Shown piece after piece: positions 47,621 to 57,568 of a stretch of 64,000 nucleotides of DNA (within the stretch, counting starts at the first letter, position 1; the number at the start of each line of letters is the position of its first letter). The notes under the pieces are model-generated. The model saw only the letters and a list, made by a program, of their open reading frames with translations. It ran no database searches and had not been told where the DNA came from. This DNA is from Arthrobacter sp. Hiyo8 (GTDB lineage Bacteria > Actinomycetota > Actinomycetes > Actinomycetales > Micrococcaceae). Location of the stretch: positions 4,340,001 through 4,404,000 of the forward strand of contig AP014719.1 in assembly GCA_001549895.1 (NCBI GenBank), given 5' to 3'. A program made the translations under genes and the position numbers.

Positions 47621-48041
47621 GGGGAGGGCTCGCAACGGGCTTCTCTGTGGCGTACTGTTTTCGGCTTTAAACCCTGCCAGTAGCCAAAGCGAACAATCTT
47701 CAGAAATCAGGCGAAACCTAGCGTAAAAATGCGTCTTAATTCGGCGGGGGATTTGTGGCGCCCGGAACCCCGATCTAGAGTCGTATTCAAGTTACCGCGG
47801 TAACGTGTCAGCGATCCTCCGCCGGATCTGCCTCTTGAAGGCAGGCAGGAGGGTGTGGGTGCCCCCATGTGGGCCTGACATTTGCACACGGACAACTTCA
47901 TTCCAGGCGTAACAGTCGCGGCTGCGCCCTGCTGGAGTTCGTTGCGTGTATCCCCAAACTCAATTCACCGATTCTGCAGTCCATGGACCTGGCTTTCAAG
48001 TCCGTGAACGCAGGCCCGCTGACACACAGCCAAGGACGCAA
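47621..48041. other. Intergenic region and long leader upstream of metF
   Basis: About 420 bases without a convincing gene. It contains a perfect 14-bp palindrome at 47791-47804 and, beyond it, about 235 bases before metF with several GC-rich repeats (GGCAGGCAGGAGGG, TGGGTGCCCCCA). I could not fit it to a cobalamin or SAM riboswitch consensus by eye. Confidence 0.45.
47791..47804. promoter_or_regulatory. Perfect palindrome upstream of metF
   Basis: GTTACCGCGGTAAC is self-complementary over all 14 bases, with a central CG as in LacI-family operators. It follows possible promoter elements (TTGTGG and TAGAGT, about 17 bases apart). It could control metF-metE or the divergent small gene. Confidence 0.5.
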
Positions 48042-49079
48042 ATGTCACCACCAAGCCTCATCGACACCCATCCAAACTTGACCGGCACGGCTCCCGTTGC
48101 CCTGTCCTACGAACTTTTCCCTCCCCGCTCTCCCGCCGCCGCGGAGTCCCTCTGGACGACCATCGGGGAGCTCGAGGCCACTGACCCCGATTTTGTCTCG
48201 GTCACCTACGGCGCCAGCGGCTCCAACCGGGACACCGCCGTCGAACTCATCAACCGGCTGCTGCTCGAAACGACCCTGCGGCCATTGGCCCACCTGACCT
48301 GCGTTGGAAACACCCCGGAGGAATTGGCCGAGATCATCGGCGAGCTCCTGGACAACGGCGTGCGCGGCATCCTTGCGCTGCGCGGCGACCTCCCCAAGGA
48401 CAGCGGACAGCCGGTCAACGGTTCGCTGCGCTACGCCCAGGACCTGATCGAACTGATCCGGCGCGTGGAACAGCGACGTTCGGCCCTGCTGTGCGCGGGC
48501 AAGATCGCCGTTGGCGTGGCCGCCTATCCCACCCGCCACCCTGAGTCGCCGAGTGTGGAGCACGACGTCGAGGTGCTGCTTGCGAAGCAGCGTTCGGGCG
48601 CAGACTTCGCCATCACGCAGGTCTTCTTCCACACCGAACAATATGCGGACCTGATCTCCCGGGCCCGGCGTGCGGGCGTCACGATCCCGATCATCCCGGG
48701 CGTCATGCCGCTGACCAGCCTTCGCCGGCTCAAGCGCCTCGGCGAGCTCACCGGCGTCGAGCCGGCACCGGAGCTCATCGAGCGCCTTGCCGCGGCGGAC
48801 AGCGACGCCGAACGGCGCAGGATCGGAGTCCGCGCCACCGTGGACCTGGCCAACGCCGCCCTCCAGGCCGGTGCTCCGGGCATCCACCTGTACACCTTCA
48901 ACGAGCACGCCTGCGCCCTGGACGTGCTGGACAAGCTTGCCTTGCCCGGCCGGCCAGGCCCGCCAGCAGGCTCAGTGCCATCGCCCGCCGCCAAGAACTC
49001 GTCAGCTGATCAGCCAACGCTGCTCCGCACACCCCTAGACACATCGATTTGCACCTACTGCCCCAAGGAAATCCCATGA
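48042..49079 (+). CDS. metF: Methylenetetrahydrofolate reductase
   Basis: Supplies 5-methyl-THF for methionine synthesis. SYELFPPRSPAAAESLW at the N-terminus, DFVSVTYGASGSNRDTAVEL, HLTCVGNTPEELAEI, GILALRGDLPKD and FAITQVFFHTEQYADLI form the FAD/folate TIM barrel. The 345-residue protein has a Pro/Ser-rich C-terminal tail beyond the barrel. ATG 48042 follows AAGGA. The stop overlaps metE (ATGA), so the two are coupled. The frame is intact. Confidence 0.95.
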   Translation: MSPPSLIDTHPNLTGTAPVALSYELFPPRSPAAAESLWTTIGELEATDPDFVSVTYGASGSNRDTAVELINRLLLETTLRPLAHLTCVGNTPEELAEIIGELLDNGVRGILALRGDLPKDSGQPVNGSLRYAQDLIELIRRVEQRRSALLCAGKIAVGVAAYPTRHPESPSVEHDVEVLLAKQRSGADFAITQVFFHTEQYADLISRARRAGVTIPIIPGVMPLTSLRRLKRLGELTGVEPAPELIERLAAADSDAERRRIGVRATVDLANAALQAGAPGIHLYTFNEHACALDVLDKLALPGRPGPPAGSVPSPAAKNSSADQPTLLRTPLDTSICTYCPKEIP

Positions 49080-51405
49080 CTGAACAGAACATCACCCAGT
49101 TCCCGCCGCATCCCTCCTCGGCTACCCGCGCATCGGCCGCCGTCGTGAACTCAAGAAGGCTGTTGAAGCCTACTGGGCCGGCAAGATCGACGCCGCTGCC
49201 CTTGACGCCGCTGCCAAGGACATCCAGCTGACCACAGCGAAGCGACTCCAGGAACTGGGCCTCAACGAAGCCGCCGCCGTTCCGGGCACCTTCTCCTTCT
49301 ACGACCAGGTGCTCGACGCGACGGCTCACTTGGGCGCCGTCCCGGCCCGTTTCGGCCAGTTGCTCAACGCCGAAGGCCAGCTCGACATCGATGGCTACTT
49401 CACCTTGGCCCGCGGCAACAAGGAACAGCAGCCGCTGGAAATGACCAAGTGGTTCGACACCAACTACCACTACCTCGTGCCGGAAATCGGCCGGAGACCG
49501 ACTTCAAGCTCGCCTCCAACCGCATCGTGGAGGAATTCGAGTTCGCCCTGGCCAACGGCATCGAGACCCGCCCGTACATCGTGGGCCCGGTGACCTACCT
49601 GCTGCTTTCCAAGGCTTCGGACGACGCTCCTGCGGGCTTCGCCCCGCTGTCCCGACTCGAGGACATCCTCCCGGTCTACGTTGAGCTGCTCGGCAAGCTT
49701 GCCGCCGCCGGCGCCAGCTGGATCCAGTTGGACGAGCCCGCCCTCGTCGTCGACCAGGACACCCCGGCCGAAGAAATCCAGGCTGCCGTTGCCCGTGCCT
49801 ACGAAGTTCTCTCCGGTGCCGCAGAGCGCCCCCAGCTCTTCGTGTCCACCCCGTACGGCTCCCTCGACGGCCAGCTCGGTACCCTTGCCGCCACCAACAT
49901 CGACGCCCTGCACATCGACGTCTTCAAGGGCGCGGTACCGTCCGCGGCAGCCCTGGCGGCCTCGGCAACAAGACCCTGGTTGCCGGCGTCGTCGACGGCC
50001 ACAACATCTGGCGCAACGACCTCGCGGTCTCGGCCGCAAAGCTCGACGAATTGAAGGCCGCGGCCGGCAAGCTCGCCGTCAGCACCTCCACCTCCACCCA
50101 GCACGTTCCGCACGATACTGCCGAGGAAACCCAGCTCTCCGCGCAGCTCCGCAGCTGGCTCGCATTCGCTGACCAGAAGGCCGTCGAGGTCAAGACCCTC
50201 GCCGACTACCTGGCCAACCCGGCTTCCGCGAAGGCCGCCATCGACGAAGCTTCCGCAGTGATCGCCTCCCGCGCCACCGCCGAAGGCGTCCAGCGCGCCG
50301 ACGTCCGTGCCCGCACCGCTGCCCTCACCGAGGCCGACTTCAACCGCTCCGAGTACTCGGTCCGCGAAGCCGCACAGGAAGCAGCGCTTCACCTGCCGCC
50401 GCTGCCCACCACCACCATCGGTTCCTTCCCCCAGACCTCGGAAATCCGCTCCGCCCGTGCCCGCAACAACAAGGGCGACCTCACCAACGAGCAGTACGAA
50501 CAGCTCATGAAGGATGAGATCAAGCGCGTTGTCGAGCTGCAGGAAGAGCTCGGCTACGACGTCCTGGTGCACGGCGAGCCCGAGCGCAACGACATGGTCC
50601 AGTACTTCGCCGAGAACCTCGAAGGCTTCGACGTCACGGTCCACGGCTGGGTCCAGTCCTACGGCTCGCGTTGCACCCGTCCGTCCATCCTTTGGGGCGA
50701 TGTCACCCGTTCGGCTCCCATCACGGTTGCTTGGGCCGAATACGCGCAGTCCCTCACCAACAAGCCGATGAAGGGCATGCTCACCGGTCCGGTCACCATC
50801 CTGGCCTGGTCCTTCGTCCGCGACGACCAGCCGCTGGCGAGACCGCCAACCAGGTGGGCCTGGCGCTGCGCGACGAAATCGCCGATCTCGAAGCTGCCGG
50901 CATCAAGGTCATCCAGGTGGACGAGCCCGCCCTGCGCGAACTCCTGCCGCTGCGCAAGGCCGACCACGCAGCCTACCTGAAGTGGTCGGTTGACTCCTTC
51001 CGCCTGGCCACCGCCGGTGCCGCCGACGCCACCCAGATCCACACCCACCTCTGCTACTCGGAGTTCGGCGTGATCATTGACGCGATCGACGGCCTCGACG
51101 CCGACGTCACGTCCATCGAAGCAGCACGTTCACGCATGGAGGTTGTCCACGACCTCGAGGCGCATCACTTCGGCCGCGGCGTTGGTCCGGGCGTCTACGA
51201 CATCCACTCGCCGCGTGTTCCGGGCGAGGCCGAAGTCACCGAGCTGCTGTCCACCGCCGTCAAGCACGTTCCGTCCCGCCAGCTCTGGGTCAACCCGGAC
51301 TGCGGCCTGAAGACCCGTGGCTACGCCGAGACCGAAGAGTCCCTGCGCAACCTGGTCAAGGCCACCAAGACGGTCCGCGCCAGCCTGCTCGAAGCAGCCA
51401 AGTAG
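49076..51405 (+). CDS. metE: Cobalamin-independent methionine synthase (frameshifted)
   Basis: Transfers the methyl group from methyl-THF polyglutamate to homocysteine. The N-terminal barrel starts LLGYPRIGRRRELKKAVEAYW. The C-terminal barrel has TIGSFPQTSEIRSARARNNK, LVHGEPERNDMVQYF, and the zinc ligands in IHTHLCYSEF and WVNPDCGLKTR. Breaks near 49102, 49492, 49951 and 50835 are each one C or G short. Restored length is 777 residues, normal for MetE. It is followed by a strong terminator. Confidence 0.94.
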
Positions 51406-51420
51406 ACATCACGTAGTACG

Positions 51421-51466
51421 AACGGCGGCGGCCGGTCACCTCGAAAGGTGACCGGCCGCCGTCGTT
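51421..51466 (+). terminator. Terminator after metE
   Basis: A 20-bp stem, with outer arm AACGGCGGCGGCCGGTCACC and loop TCGAAA, ends CGTCGTT. It lies 15 bases after the metE stop, convergent with the DUF2004 gene. Confidence 0.8.
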
Positions 51467-51494
51467 AACTCTGCCTCAGGACCTTGGTCCTGCG

Positions 51495-52001
51495 TCACGA
51501 CTCCCAGAGGATCTCGTCGTCCACCACGCCGTCCTCGTCCGCCGCGACTACCAGGAGTTCGTCGGTGAAGTGCGAGCCCAAGGTGAAGTCGAGGACGAAA
51601 TAGCGCTCCGGCTGGCCGGGGTAGATCGCTACATGGCCTAGTTTGAGGGCCTTGAGGAAGACGTCCTTGGTGAGCTGCGTCTTGTCGCGGACGCCGAACA
51701 CTGCCTCCAGTTGCTCGTCCTTGAGCTGGTTGGAGTGGAAGTGGAGGAATTGCTGGGAGTTGGTGCCGTCCTGGTCCAGCTCCTCGGCGATCATGTCCCG
51801 GACCTGGTCCACCAGCTCGGGGAGGTAGCCCAGGCGGTAGTCCACCTTATGGAGTGCCTTCTCGTCGAAGTGGTCGTGCGCCGCGACGTTCAGGTCCAGT
51901 TCCAGGGGATTTCCGGCGAGCTCGTGCGAAGCCACGTAACAGTGCTCCCGCCCGTGGTTGAGCTCGATCTCCCCAAAATGTTTGCTCGCTACCTTGCTCA
52001 T
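51495..52001 (-). CDS. DUF2004-like protein
   Basis: A 168-residue soluble protein beginning MSKVASKHFGEIELNHG. It contains ELDLNVAAHDHFDEKALHKV, FLHFHSNQLKDEQLEAVFG and LGHVAIYPGQPERYFVLDF. The FGEI opening and the overall pattern fit the DUF2004 family as I remember it. The function is unknown. The frame is intact and the start is ATG 52001. Confidence 0.65.
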   Translation of the reverse strand: MSKVASKHFGEIELNHGREHCYVASHELAGNPLELDLNVAAHDHFDEKALHKVDYRLGYLPELVDQVRDMIAEELDQDGTNSQQFLHFHSNQLKDEQLEAVFGVRDKTQLTKDVFLKALKLGHVAIYPGQPERYFVLDFTLGSHFTDELLVVAADEDGVVDDEILWES

Positions 52002-52052
52002 GTCTTCAAGATAGTCCCAAACAAGCGGCGTGTTCCAGCATCCTGGAAGATT

Positions 52053-53030
52053 TCAGGTGCGTGGTTTGGGCGTTGACTTTTGAGTCGTTTTGGGCATCGT
52101 AGCGGCACTGCCGGCGCGGACGGTTGCGGTGCTCCCGCGAAGGGTATCGGCCAGCAATTCCGTGAAGAGTTGCACTTGCGCTGTCCGCTTCTCGTTGATG
52201 AGCAGGGCGAACACGTTGCGGGCTAGCCGGATGTCCGGAACGTCGAGGACCACGACGCCGGGCGGCCGGTGCCGCAGCGCGAGTTCCGGCACCAGTGCGG
52301 CGCCGAGCCCCGCTGCCGCCATCTCGAGGCTGGCGTGGAAGTCGTCGCTATAGGCCGCGACGCGTGGGTGCAGATTGCAACTGGCGAACAAGCGTTCAAT
52401 CACCACCGCGTCGCTGGTGCCCGGGTGGTGCATGATCCAGGGCATGTCCGAGAGTTGCGAGGCCTGCATTTCGGCGTCCTCCCGGATGCCCCAGGACGCG
52501 GGGAGCACCACCCGGAAGTCGTCGTCGCCGATCCATTGCCGGTCCAGGGTGTGGGGCCACGCGAGTCCGGACTGGCCCACTTGGTACACCAGCGCCAGGT
52601 CCAGTTCGCCGCCAGTGCGCAGCCCTTGGATGGTTTGGGAAGGTTCGGCCACCCATACACGGAGTTCTATGCCAAGCTTTTTCCAGCGCGGGTTCCGGAG
52701 AATGTCCGGCAGGACGTAGGTTGCCAGGCTGGGGAAGATGCCGAGCCGCAGTTCCTGGACGGGGGAGTCCGCACTCCTCGATGCGGCGGCCAGCAGGGTC
52801 TCGACGTCGGTGAGCACTTTGGAGGCATGCCGCACCATGGTCAGGGCGGCTTCGGTGGGAACCACGCTCCGTGGGGAACGGTGGAAGAGCTCGACGCCGG
52901 TGTCCCGTTCCAGGGATGCCATCTGTTGGGATACGGCTGAGGCTGTGTAGCCGAGCCGTGCGGCGGCTGCCGCGAAGGAACCGAGCCGCGTGACTTCAAG
53001 CAGTGTCCGCAGGTGGAGAAGGTTGACCAT
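52053..53030 (-). CDS. LysR-family transcriptional regulator
   Basis: A 325-residue regulator with N-terminal winged helix MVNLLHLRTLLEVTRLGSFA and ARLGYTASAVSQQMASLERD, followed by a type 2 periplasmic-binding-like effector domain (ELRLGIFPSLATYVLP; GELDLALVYQ). A Lys/Thr/Pro-rich tail ends the protein. The frame is intact. No divergent partner gene lies close by, so its target is unclear. Confidence 0.9.
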   Translation of the reverse strand: MVNLLHLRTLLEVTRLGSFAAAAARLGYTASAVSQQMASLERDTGVELFHRSPRSVVPTEAALTMVRHASKVLTDVETLLAAASRSADSPVQELRLGIFPSLATYVLPDILRNPRWKKLGIELRVWVAEPSQTIQGLRTGGELDLALVYQVGQSGLAWPHTLDRQWIGDDDFRVVLPASWGIREDAEMQASQLSDMPWIMHHPGTSDAVVIERLFASCNLHPRVAAYSDDFHASLEMAAAGLGAALVPELALRHRPPGVVVLDVPDIRLARNVFALLINEKRTAQVQLFTELLADTLRGSTATVRAGSAATMPKTTQKSTPKPRT

Positions 53031-53282
53031 CAGTGATCCTTAGGCTCGATGCCGGCCGAAATCCGTGCCCAGCCAGCATAGCGGTGTGAATTCGGTCTCC
53101 GCTGCTGCCCGGGGGAGCCACGAAACCGTGTTTGCAGGATGCCGCGACACGCCGGGATCCAAGCGACACGCTGAGGATTAAATGTGGCTAAGTAGTCCAC
53201 AGGGTGTGGATTACGTCTCCGGATTTGGCGGATTCCGGACATTTTTACCTCCCTTGCCTGTGGACTACCGGTGCGTAAAATG

Positions 53283-53298
53283 ACATACTTGTAATACA
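53283..53298. promoter_or_regulatory. NrdR-like box 1
   Basis: ACATACTTGTAATACA, a degenerate relative of the NrdR consensus ACACTATATATAGTGT. Its centre is 43 bases, about four helical turns, from the clearer box 2, the type of phased pair NrdR uses. Confidence 0.4.
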
Positions 53299-53325
53299 TC
53301 ATCTTGGGGTTCCGCTGAGGCGCTT

Positions 53326-53341
53326 GCACTACATGTAGTAT
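53326..53341. promoter_or_regulatory. NrdR-like box 2
   Basis: GCACTACATGTAGTAT contains the perfect palindrome ACTACATGTAGT. It closely resembles NrdR boxes before ribonucleotide reductase operons in actinobacteria. Confidence 0.6.
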
Positions 53342-53515
53342 CGATTTACGGATTGAGCGGGAAACCAGCACAAGACATGCAAGACATGAATGCAAGACGT
53401 GAATAGAAGAGTTCGGCCGCCTAGGCGGTCGGCGGGCCGGCATCGGAGTCGGAATCAGTTCCGGTCGGGGCCTGCCAAGCGAAGAGCAAAGACTTCAACA
53501 AAGGGGACAGGGACC

Positions 53516-53758
53516 ATGACTGTTACGGTTTACACGAAGCCGGCCTGTGTTCAGTGCAACGCAACCTACCGTGCACTCGACAAAAAGGGCATCGCCTACC
53601 AGAGCGTTGACATCTCACAGGATGCCGAGGCCCTTGAGCGCCTGAAGGCCCTTGGATACATGCAGGCCCCCGTCGTGGTGACCGAGCAAGACCACTGGTC
53701 AGGATTCCGTCCGGACAAGATCGAAGAGCTGGCGCTGGCTGCCGCTTCGGTAGCGTAG
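53516..53758 (+). CDS. nrdH: Glutaredoxin-like NrdH
   Basis: Electron donor to the class Ib ribonucleotide reductase. The redox motif CVQC follows VTVYTKPA, and WSGFRPDKIEEL near the end is the NrdH-specific signature. The 80-residue protein starts at ATG 53516 behind AAGGGGACAGGG. It is the first gene of nrdHIE. The frame is intact. Confidence 0.95.
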   Translation: MTVTVYTKPACVQCNATYRALDKKGIAYQSVDISQDAEALERLKALGYMQAPVVVTEQDHWSGFRPDKIEELALAAASVA

Positions 53759-53811
53759 TTTTTCAGGACTCCGCCACAACAAAGTATTCCAATGTAGTCG
53801 AGGTGACTCCC

Positions 53812-54282
53812 ATGGCAGCGCTGGCAACAGCAACTGCTCAACTGAACGCTGAAGCCGTCAGCACGCGGAGTCACCTCATCTACTTTTCCTCCACATCTGA
53901 GAACACCAAGCGCTTCGTCCAGAAGCTCGGCGTCGACGCGGAACGCATCCCGCTCCATGCCAAGGACGCACCGCTGCTCGCACTGGAACCTTTCGTCCTG
54001 GTGCTGCCCACGTATGGCGGCACGAATGGCGAAGGATCGGTGCCCAAGCAAGTCATCAGGTTTCTGAACAACCCGCAGAACAGGGAACTGATCCGCGGCG
54101 TCATCGGAGCAGGAAACACCAACTTCGCGGAAAACTACTGCATGGCGGGAGACATCATCGCCACCAAATGCCGGGTTCCGCTTCTTTATCGATTCGAACT
54201 CATGGGGACTCCGGAAGATGTTGACCGGGTCAATCAAGGATTGGAAAAGTTTTGGACACGACTGTCGCAGATACAGAAGTAA
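53812..54282 (+). CDS. nrdI: NrdI flavodoxin-like protein
   Basis: Flavodoxin that activates the manganese cofactor of NrdF. The FMN loop YFSSTSENTKRFVQKL and LPTYGGTNGEGSVPKQVI are diagnostic. ATG 53812 is preceded by GAGGTG; GTG 53803 in frame is an alternative. Length is 156 residues. The stop lies 11 bases before the nrdE ATG. The frame is intact. Confidence 0.94.
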   Translation: MAALATATAQLNAEAVSTRSHLIYFSSTSENTKRFVQKLGVDAERIPLHAKDAPLLALEPFVLVLPTYGGTNGEGSVPKQVIRFLNNPQNRELIRGVIGAGNTNFAENYCMAGDIIATKCRVPLLYRFELMGTPEDVDRVNQGLEKFWTRLSQIQK

Positions 54283-54293
54283 CCAAGGGCGCT

Positions 54294-56441
54294 ATGGACA
54301 CCGCCAAGGTCAAGAAGCCATTGCCGGAGGCCTACAAGGGCCTTGGCTACCATGAGCTCAATGCCATGTTGAACCTCTATGGTCCGAACGGGGAGATCCA
54401 GTTCGAAGCCGACCGCGAGGCCGCGCACCAGTACTTCCTGCAGCACGTGAACAACAACACCGTTTTCTTCCACGACCTGGAAGAGAAGCTGGACTACCTG
54501 GTCAAGAACCAGTACTACGAGCGCGAGACCCTCGATCAGTACACGATGAACTTCATCCGTGACCTGTTCAACCGCGCCTACAAGAAGAAGTTCCGCTTCG
54601 AGACCTTCCTCGGCGCCTTCAAGTTCTACACCTCCTACACGCTCAAGACCTTCGACGGCAAGCGTTTCCTGGAGCGCTACGAAGACCGTGTCTGCATGGT
54701 TGCCCTGCACCTTGCCCGCGGCAACGAGGAGCTGGCCAGCCGCCTCGTCGACGAAATCATCGACGGCCGCTTCCAACCCGCCACGCCCACGTTCCTCAAC
54801 GCCGGCAAGGCCCAGCGCGGCGAGCTGGTCTCCTGCTTCCTGTTGCGCATCGAAGACAACATGGAGTCGATCGCCCGCGGCATCAACTCGGCGCTGCAGT
54901 TGTCCAAGCGCGGCGGTGGCGTGGCCCTCTCGCTGACCAACATCCGCGAGCACGGCGCCCCCATCAAGCAGATCGAAAACCAGTCCTCCGGCGTCATCCC
55001 GGTCATGAAGCTCCTCGAAGACAGCTTCTCCTACGCCAACCAGCTCGGTGCCCGCCAGGGTGCGGGTGCCGTGTACCTGCACGCCCACCACCCGGACATC
55101 TACCGATTCCTGGACACCAAGCGTGAAAACGCCGACGAGAAGATCCGCATCAAGACGCTGTCCCTCGGCGTCGTCGTCCCGGACATCACGTTCGAGCTGG
55201 CCAAGAAGAACGAGGACATGTACCTCTTCTCCCCGTACGACGTCGAACGCGTCTACGGCGTCCCGTTCTCCGACATCTCGGTCACCGAGAAGTACTACGA
55301 GATGGTGGACGACTCCCGGATCAAGAAGACCAAGATCAGCGCCCGCGAGTTCTTCCAGACCCTCGCGGAGATCCAGTTCGAGTCCGGCTACCCGTACATC
55401 ATGTTCGAGGACACCGTGAACCGGGCCAACCCGATCGCGGGCAAGATCACCATGAGCAACCTGTGCTCGGAGATCCTGCAGGTGTCCACGCCGTCCATCT
55501 ACGCCGAGGACCTCAGCTACGAGACGGTCGGCAAGGACATCTCCTGCAACCTTGGTTCGATGAACATCGCCAAGACCATGGATTCCCCGGACTTCGGCCT
55601 TTCGATCGAGACGTCCATCCGGGCCCTCAGTGCGGTGTCGGACATGTCCTACATCAACTCGGTGCCGTCCATCGCGCAGGGCAACGCCCAGAGCCACGCC
55701 ATCGGCCTCGGCCAGATGAACCTGCACGGCTACCTTGCCCGTGAGCACGTCCACTACGGTTCCGAAGAGGGCCTGGACTTCACCAACATCTATTTCTACA
55801 CGGTGCTGTTCCACGCTCTCCGTGCCTCGAACAAGCTGGCCATCGAGACCGGCCAGCCCTTCGGCGGCTTCGAGAACTCGACGTACGCCAGTGGCACGTT
55901 CTTCGACAAGTACACCGAGCAGGAATGGGCCCCGGAGACCGGGCGCGTCCGCGAGCTTTTCGCCGGCATCCACATTCCCACGCAGGACGACTGGCGCGAG
56001 CTGAAGGCTTCCGTCATGGAGCACGGCATCTACAACCAGAACCTGCAGGCCGTCCCGCCCACAGGCTCCATCAGCTACATCAACAACTCGACGTCCTCGA
56101 TCCACCCCGTCGCGTCGAAGATCGAGATCCGCAAGGAAGGCAAGATCGGCCGCGTCTACTACCCGGCCCCCTACCTGACGAACGACAACCTGGAGTACTA
56201 CCAGGACGCGTACGAGATCGGTTACGAGAAGATCATCGACACCTACGCCGCGGCGACGCAGCACGTGGACCAGGGCCTGTCCCTGACGCTGTTCTTCAAG
56301 GACACCGCCACCACGCGTGACATCAACAAGGCGCAGATCTACGCATGGCGCAAGGGCATCAAGACGCTCTACTACATCCGCCTCCGCCAGCTCGCGCTCG
56401 AAGGGACCGAAGTTGAGGGCTGCGTTTCCTGCATGCTGTAA
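54294..56441 (+). CDS. nrdE: Class Ib ribonucleotide reductase alpha subunit
   Basis: Reduces ribonucleoside diphosphates. The 715-residue protein has RFQPATPTFLNAG, the active-site region with NLCSEI, SCNLGSMNIAKTM and PPTGSISYINNSTSSIHP, and the C-terminal redox pair in GCVSCML. The ATG at 54294 follows AAGGG; the TTG at 54252 would overlap nrdI. The frame is intact over 2.1 kb, in contrast to many genes elsewhere in the window. It is the third gene of nrdHIE, followed by a hairpin before nrdF. Confidence 0.96.
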   Translation: MDTAKVKKPLPEAYKGLGYHELNAMLNLYGPNGEIQFEADREAAHQYFLQHVNNNTVFFHDLEEKLDYLVKNQYYERETLDQYTMNFIRDLFNRAYKKKFRFETFLGAFKFYTSYTLKTFDGKRFLERYEDRVCMVALHLARGNEELASRLVDEIIDGRFQPATPTFLNAGKAQRGELVSCFLLRIEDNMESIARGINSALQLSKRGGGVALSLTNIREHGAPIKQIENQSSGVIPVMKLLEDSFSYANQLGARQGAGAVYLHAHHPDIYRFLDTKRENADEKIRIKTLSLGVVVPDITFELAKKNEDMYLFSPYDVERVYGVPFSDISVTEKYYEMVDDSRIKKTKISAREFFQTLAEIQFESGYPYIMFEDTVNRANPIAGKITMSNLCSEILQVSTPSIYAEDLSYETVGKDISCNLGSMNIAKTMDSPDFGLSIETSIRALSAVSDMSYINSVPSIAQGNAQSHAIGLGQMNLHGYLAREHVHYGSEEGLDFTNIYFYTVLFHALRASNKLAIETGQPFGGFENSTYASGTFFDKYTEQEWAPETGRVRELFAGIHIPTQDDWRELKASVMEHGIYNQNLQAVPPTGSISYINNSTSSIHPVASKIEIRKEGKIGRVYYPAPYLTNDNLEYYQDAYEIGYEKIIDTYAAATQHVDQGLSLTLFFKDTATTRDINKAQIYAWRKGIKTLYYIRLRQLALEGTEVEGCVSCML

Positions 56442-56493
56442 CCGATAACGGTTGTTTATTTGCGGCAGCCGCCGCGCCTCAAAACTGAAGAGC

Positions 56494-56521
56494 ACGACGC
56501 CGGGTGAGCGCCCGGCGTCGT
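56494..56521 (+). terminator. Hairpin between nrdE and nrdF
   Basis: ACGACGCCGGG pairs with CCCGGCGTCGT around TGAGCG. There is no strong U tract, so it may be a partial terminator that lowers nrdF read-through or an mRNA processing element. Confidence 0.6.
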
Positions 56522-56559
56522 ACGCTTACCTTAAAGAACACATACGTTAAGGGGACGAA

Positions 56560-57534
56560 ATGACCGAGAAGGTCAAGCTGCTTAGCCACGTCGAAGCGAT
56601 CAACTGGAACCGCATCCAGGATGACAAGGACGTGGAGGTCTGGAACCGCCTGGTCAACAACTTCTGGCTGCCGGAGAAGGTGCCGCTGTCCAACGACGTC
56701 CAGTCCTGGCACACCCTGACGCCGGACGAGCAGCAGCTCACCATGCGCGTCTTCACGGGCCTGACCCTGCTGGACACCATCCAGGGCACGGTTGGCGCGG
56801 TTTCCTTGATCCCGGACGCGATCACCCCGCACGAAGAGGCCGTGTACACCAACATTGCCTTCATGGAGTCGGTGCACGCGAAGTCGTATTCCTCGATCTT
56901 CTCGACCCTATGCTCCACCAAGGAGATCGACGACGCCTTCCGCTGGTCCCTCGAGAACGAGAACCTGCAGAAGAAGGCGCAGATCGTCATGGACTACTAC
57001 CAGGGCGACGATCCCCTGAAGCGCAAGGTCGCTTCGACGCTGCTGGAATCGTTCCTGTTCTACTCCGGGTTCTACCTTCCGATGTACTGGTCTTCCCGGG
57101 CCAAGCTGACGAACACGGCAGACCTCATCCGCTTGATCATCCGCGACGAAGCCGTGCACGGCTACTACATCGGCTACAAGTTCCAGAAGGGCCTCGAAAA
57201 GGTCTCCGAGGAGAAGCGCCAGGAAATCAAGGACTACACCTTCGAACTGCTCTTCGAGCTGTACGAAAACGAAGTCCAGTACACGCACGACCTGTACGAC
57301 GGCGTCGGCCTGGCTGAGGACGTCAAGAAGTTCCTGCACTACAACGCCAACAAGGCCCTCATGAACCTCGGCTACGAGGCGATGTTCCCGGCGTCCGTCA
57401 CCGACGTAAACCCGGCCATCCTGTCGGCCCTGTCACCTAACGCTGACGAGAACCACGACTTCTTCTCGGGGTCCGGGTCGTCTTACGTCATTGGTAAGGC
57501 TGTTAACACTGAGGATGAGGACTGGGAGTTCTAG
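56560..57534 (+). CDS. nrdF: Class Ib ribonucleotide reductase beta subunit
   Basis: Holds the dimetal-tyrosyl radical cofactor. Metal ligand helices are visible in YTNIAFMESVHAKSYSS and IIRDEAVHGYYIGYKFQ; the C-terminus (NTEDEDWEF) is the alpha-binding tail. Length is 324 residues. ATG 56560 follows AAGGGGACG. The frame is intact. It lies 118 bases after nrdE on the same strand, across a hairpin. Confidence 0.96.
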   Translation: MTEKVKLLSHVEAINWNRIQDDKDVEVWNRLVNNFWLPEKVPLSNDVQSWHTLTPDEQQLTMRVFTGLTLLDTIQGTVGAVSLIPDAITPHEEAVYTNIAFMESVHAKSYSSIFSTLCSTKEIDDAFRWSLENENLQKKAQIVMDYYQGDDPLKRKVASTLLESFLFYSGFYLPMYWSSRAKLTNTADLIRLIIRDEAVHGYYIGYKFQKGLEKVSEEKRQEIKDYTFELLFELYENEVQYTHDLYDGVGLAEDVKKFLHYNANKALMNLGYEAMFPASVTDVNPAILSALSPNADENHDFFSGSGSSYVIGKAVNTEDEDWEF

Positions 57535-57568
57535 TTCCTTTTCCTCGGCGTCGGTCGTCTTAGCCGTC

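Larger units (their letters stand above)
53031..53515. other. Promoter region of the nrd operon
   Basis: About 485 bases between lysR and nrdH with no convincing gene. The AT-rich portion at 53265-53350 holds two NrdR-like palindromes. The 175 bases after the second palindrome form an untranslated leader ending in AAGGGGACAGGG before nrdH. Confidence 0.5.

Noticed and set aside
47805..48041. Cobalamin or SAM riboswitch upstream of metF-metE.
   Set aside because: I could not find a B12 box or the conserved SAM riboswitch core by eye. It remains possible that a covariance search would detect one.
47869..48081. Plus-strand frame of 70 codons overlapping the metF start.
   Set aside because: It overlaps the metF start in another frame, has no ribosome binding site and looks like leader sequence.
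54234..56495. Very long open frame (over 750 codons) on the minus strand opposite nrdE.
   Set aside because: It is the mirror of a perfectly conserved nrdE. The translation is low-complexity Val/Asp/Leu/Gly with no family features, a known by-product of high-GC codon bias.
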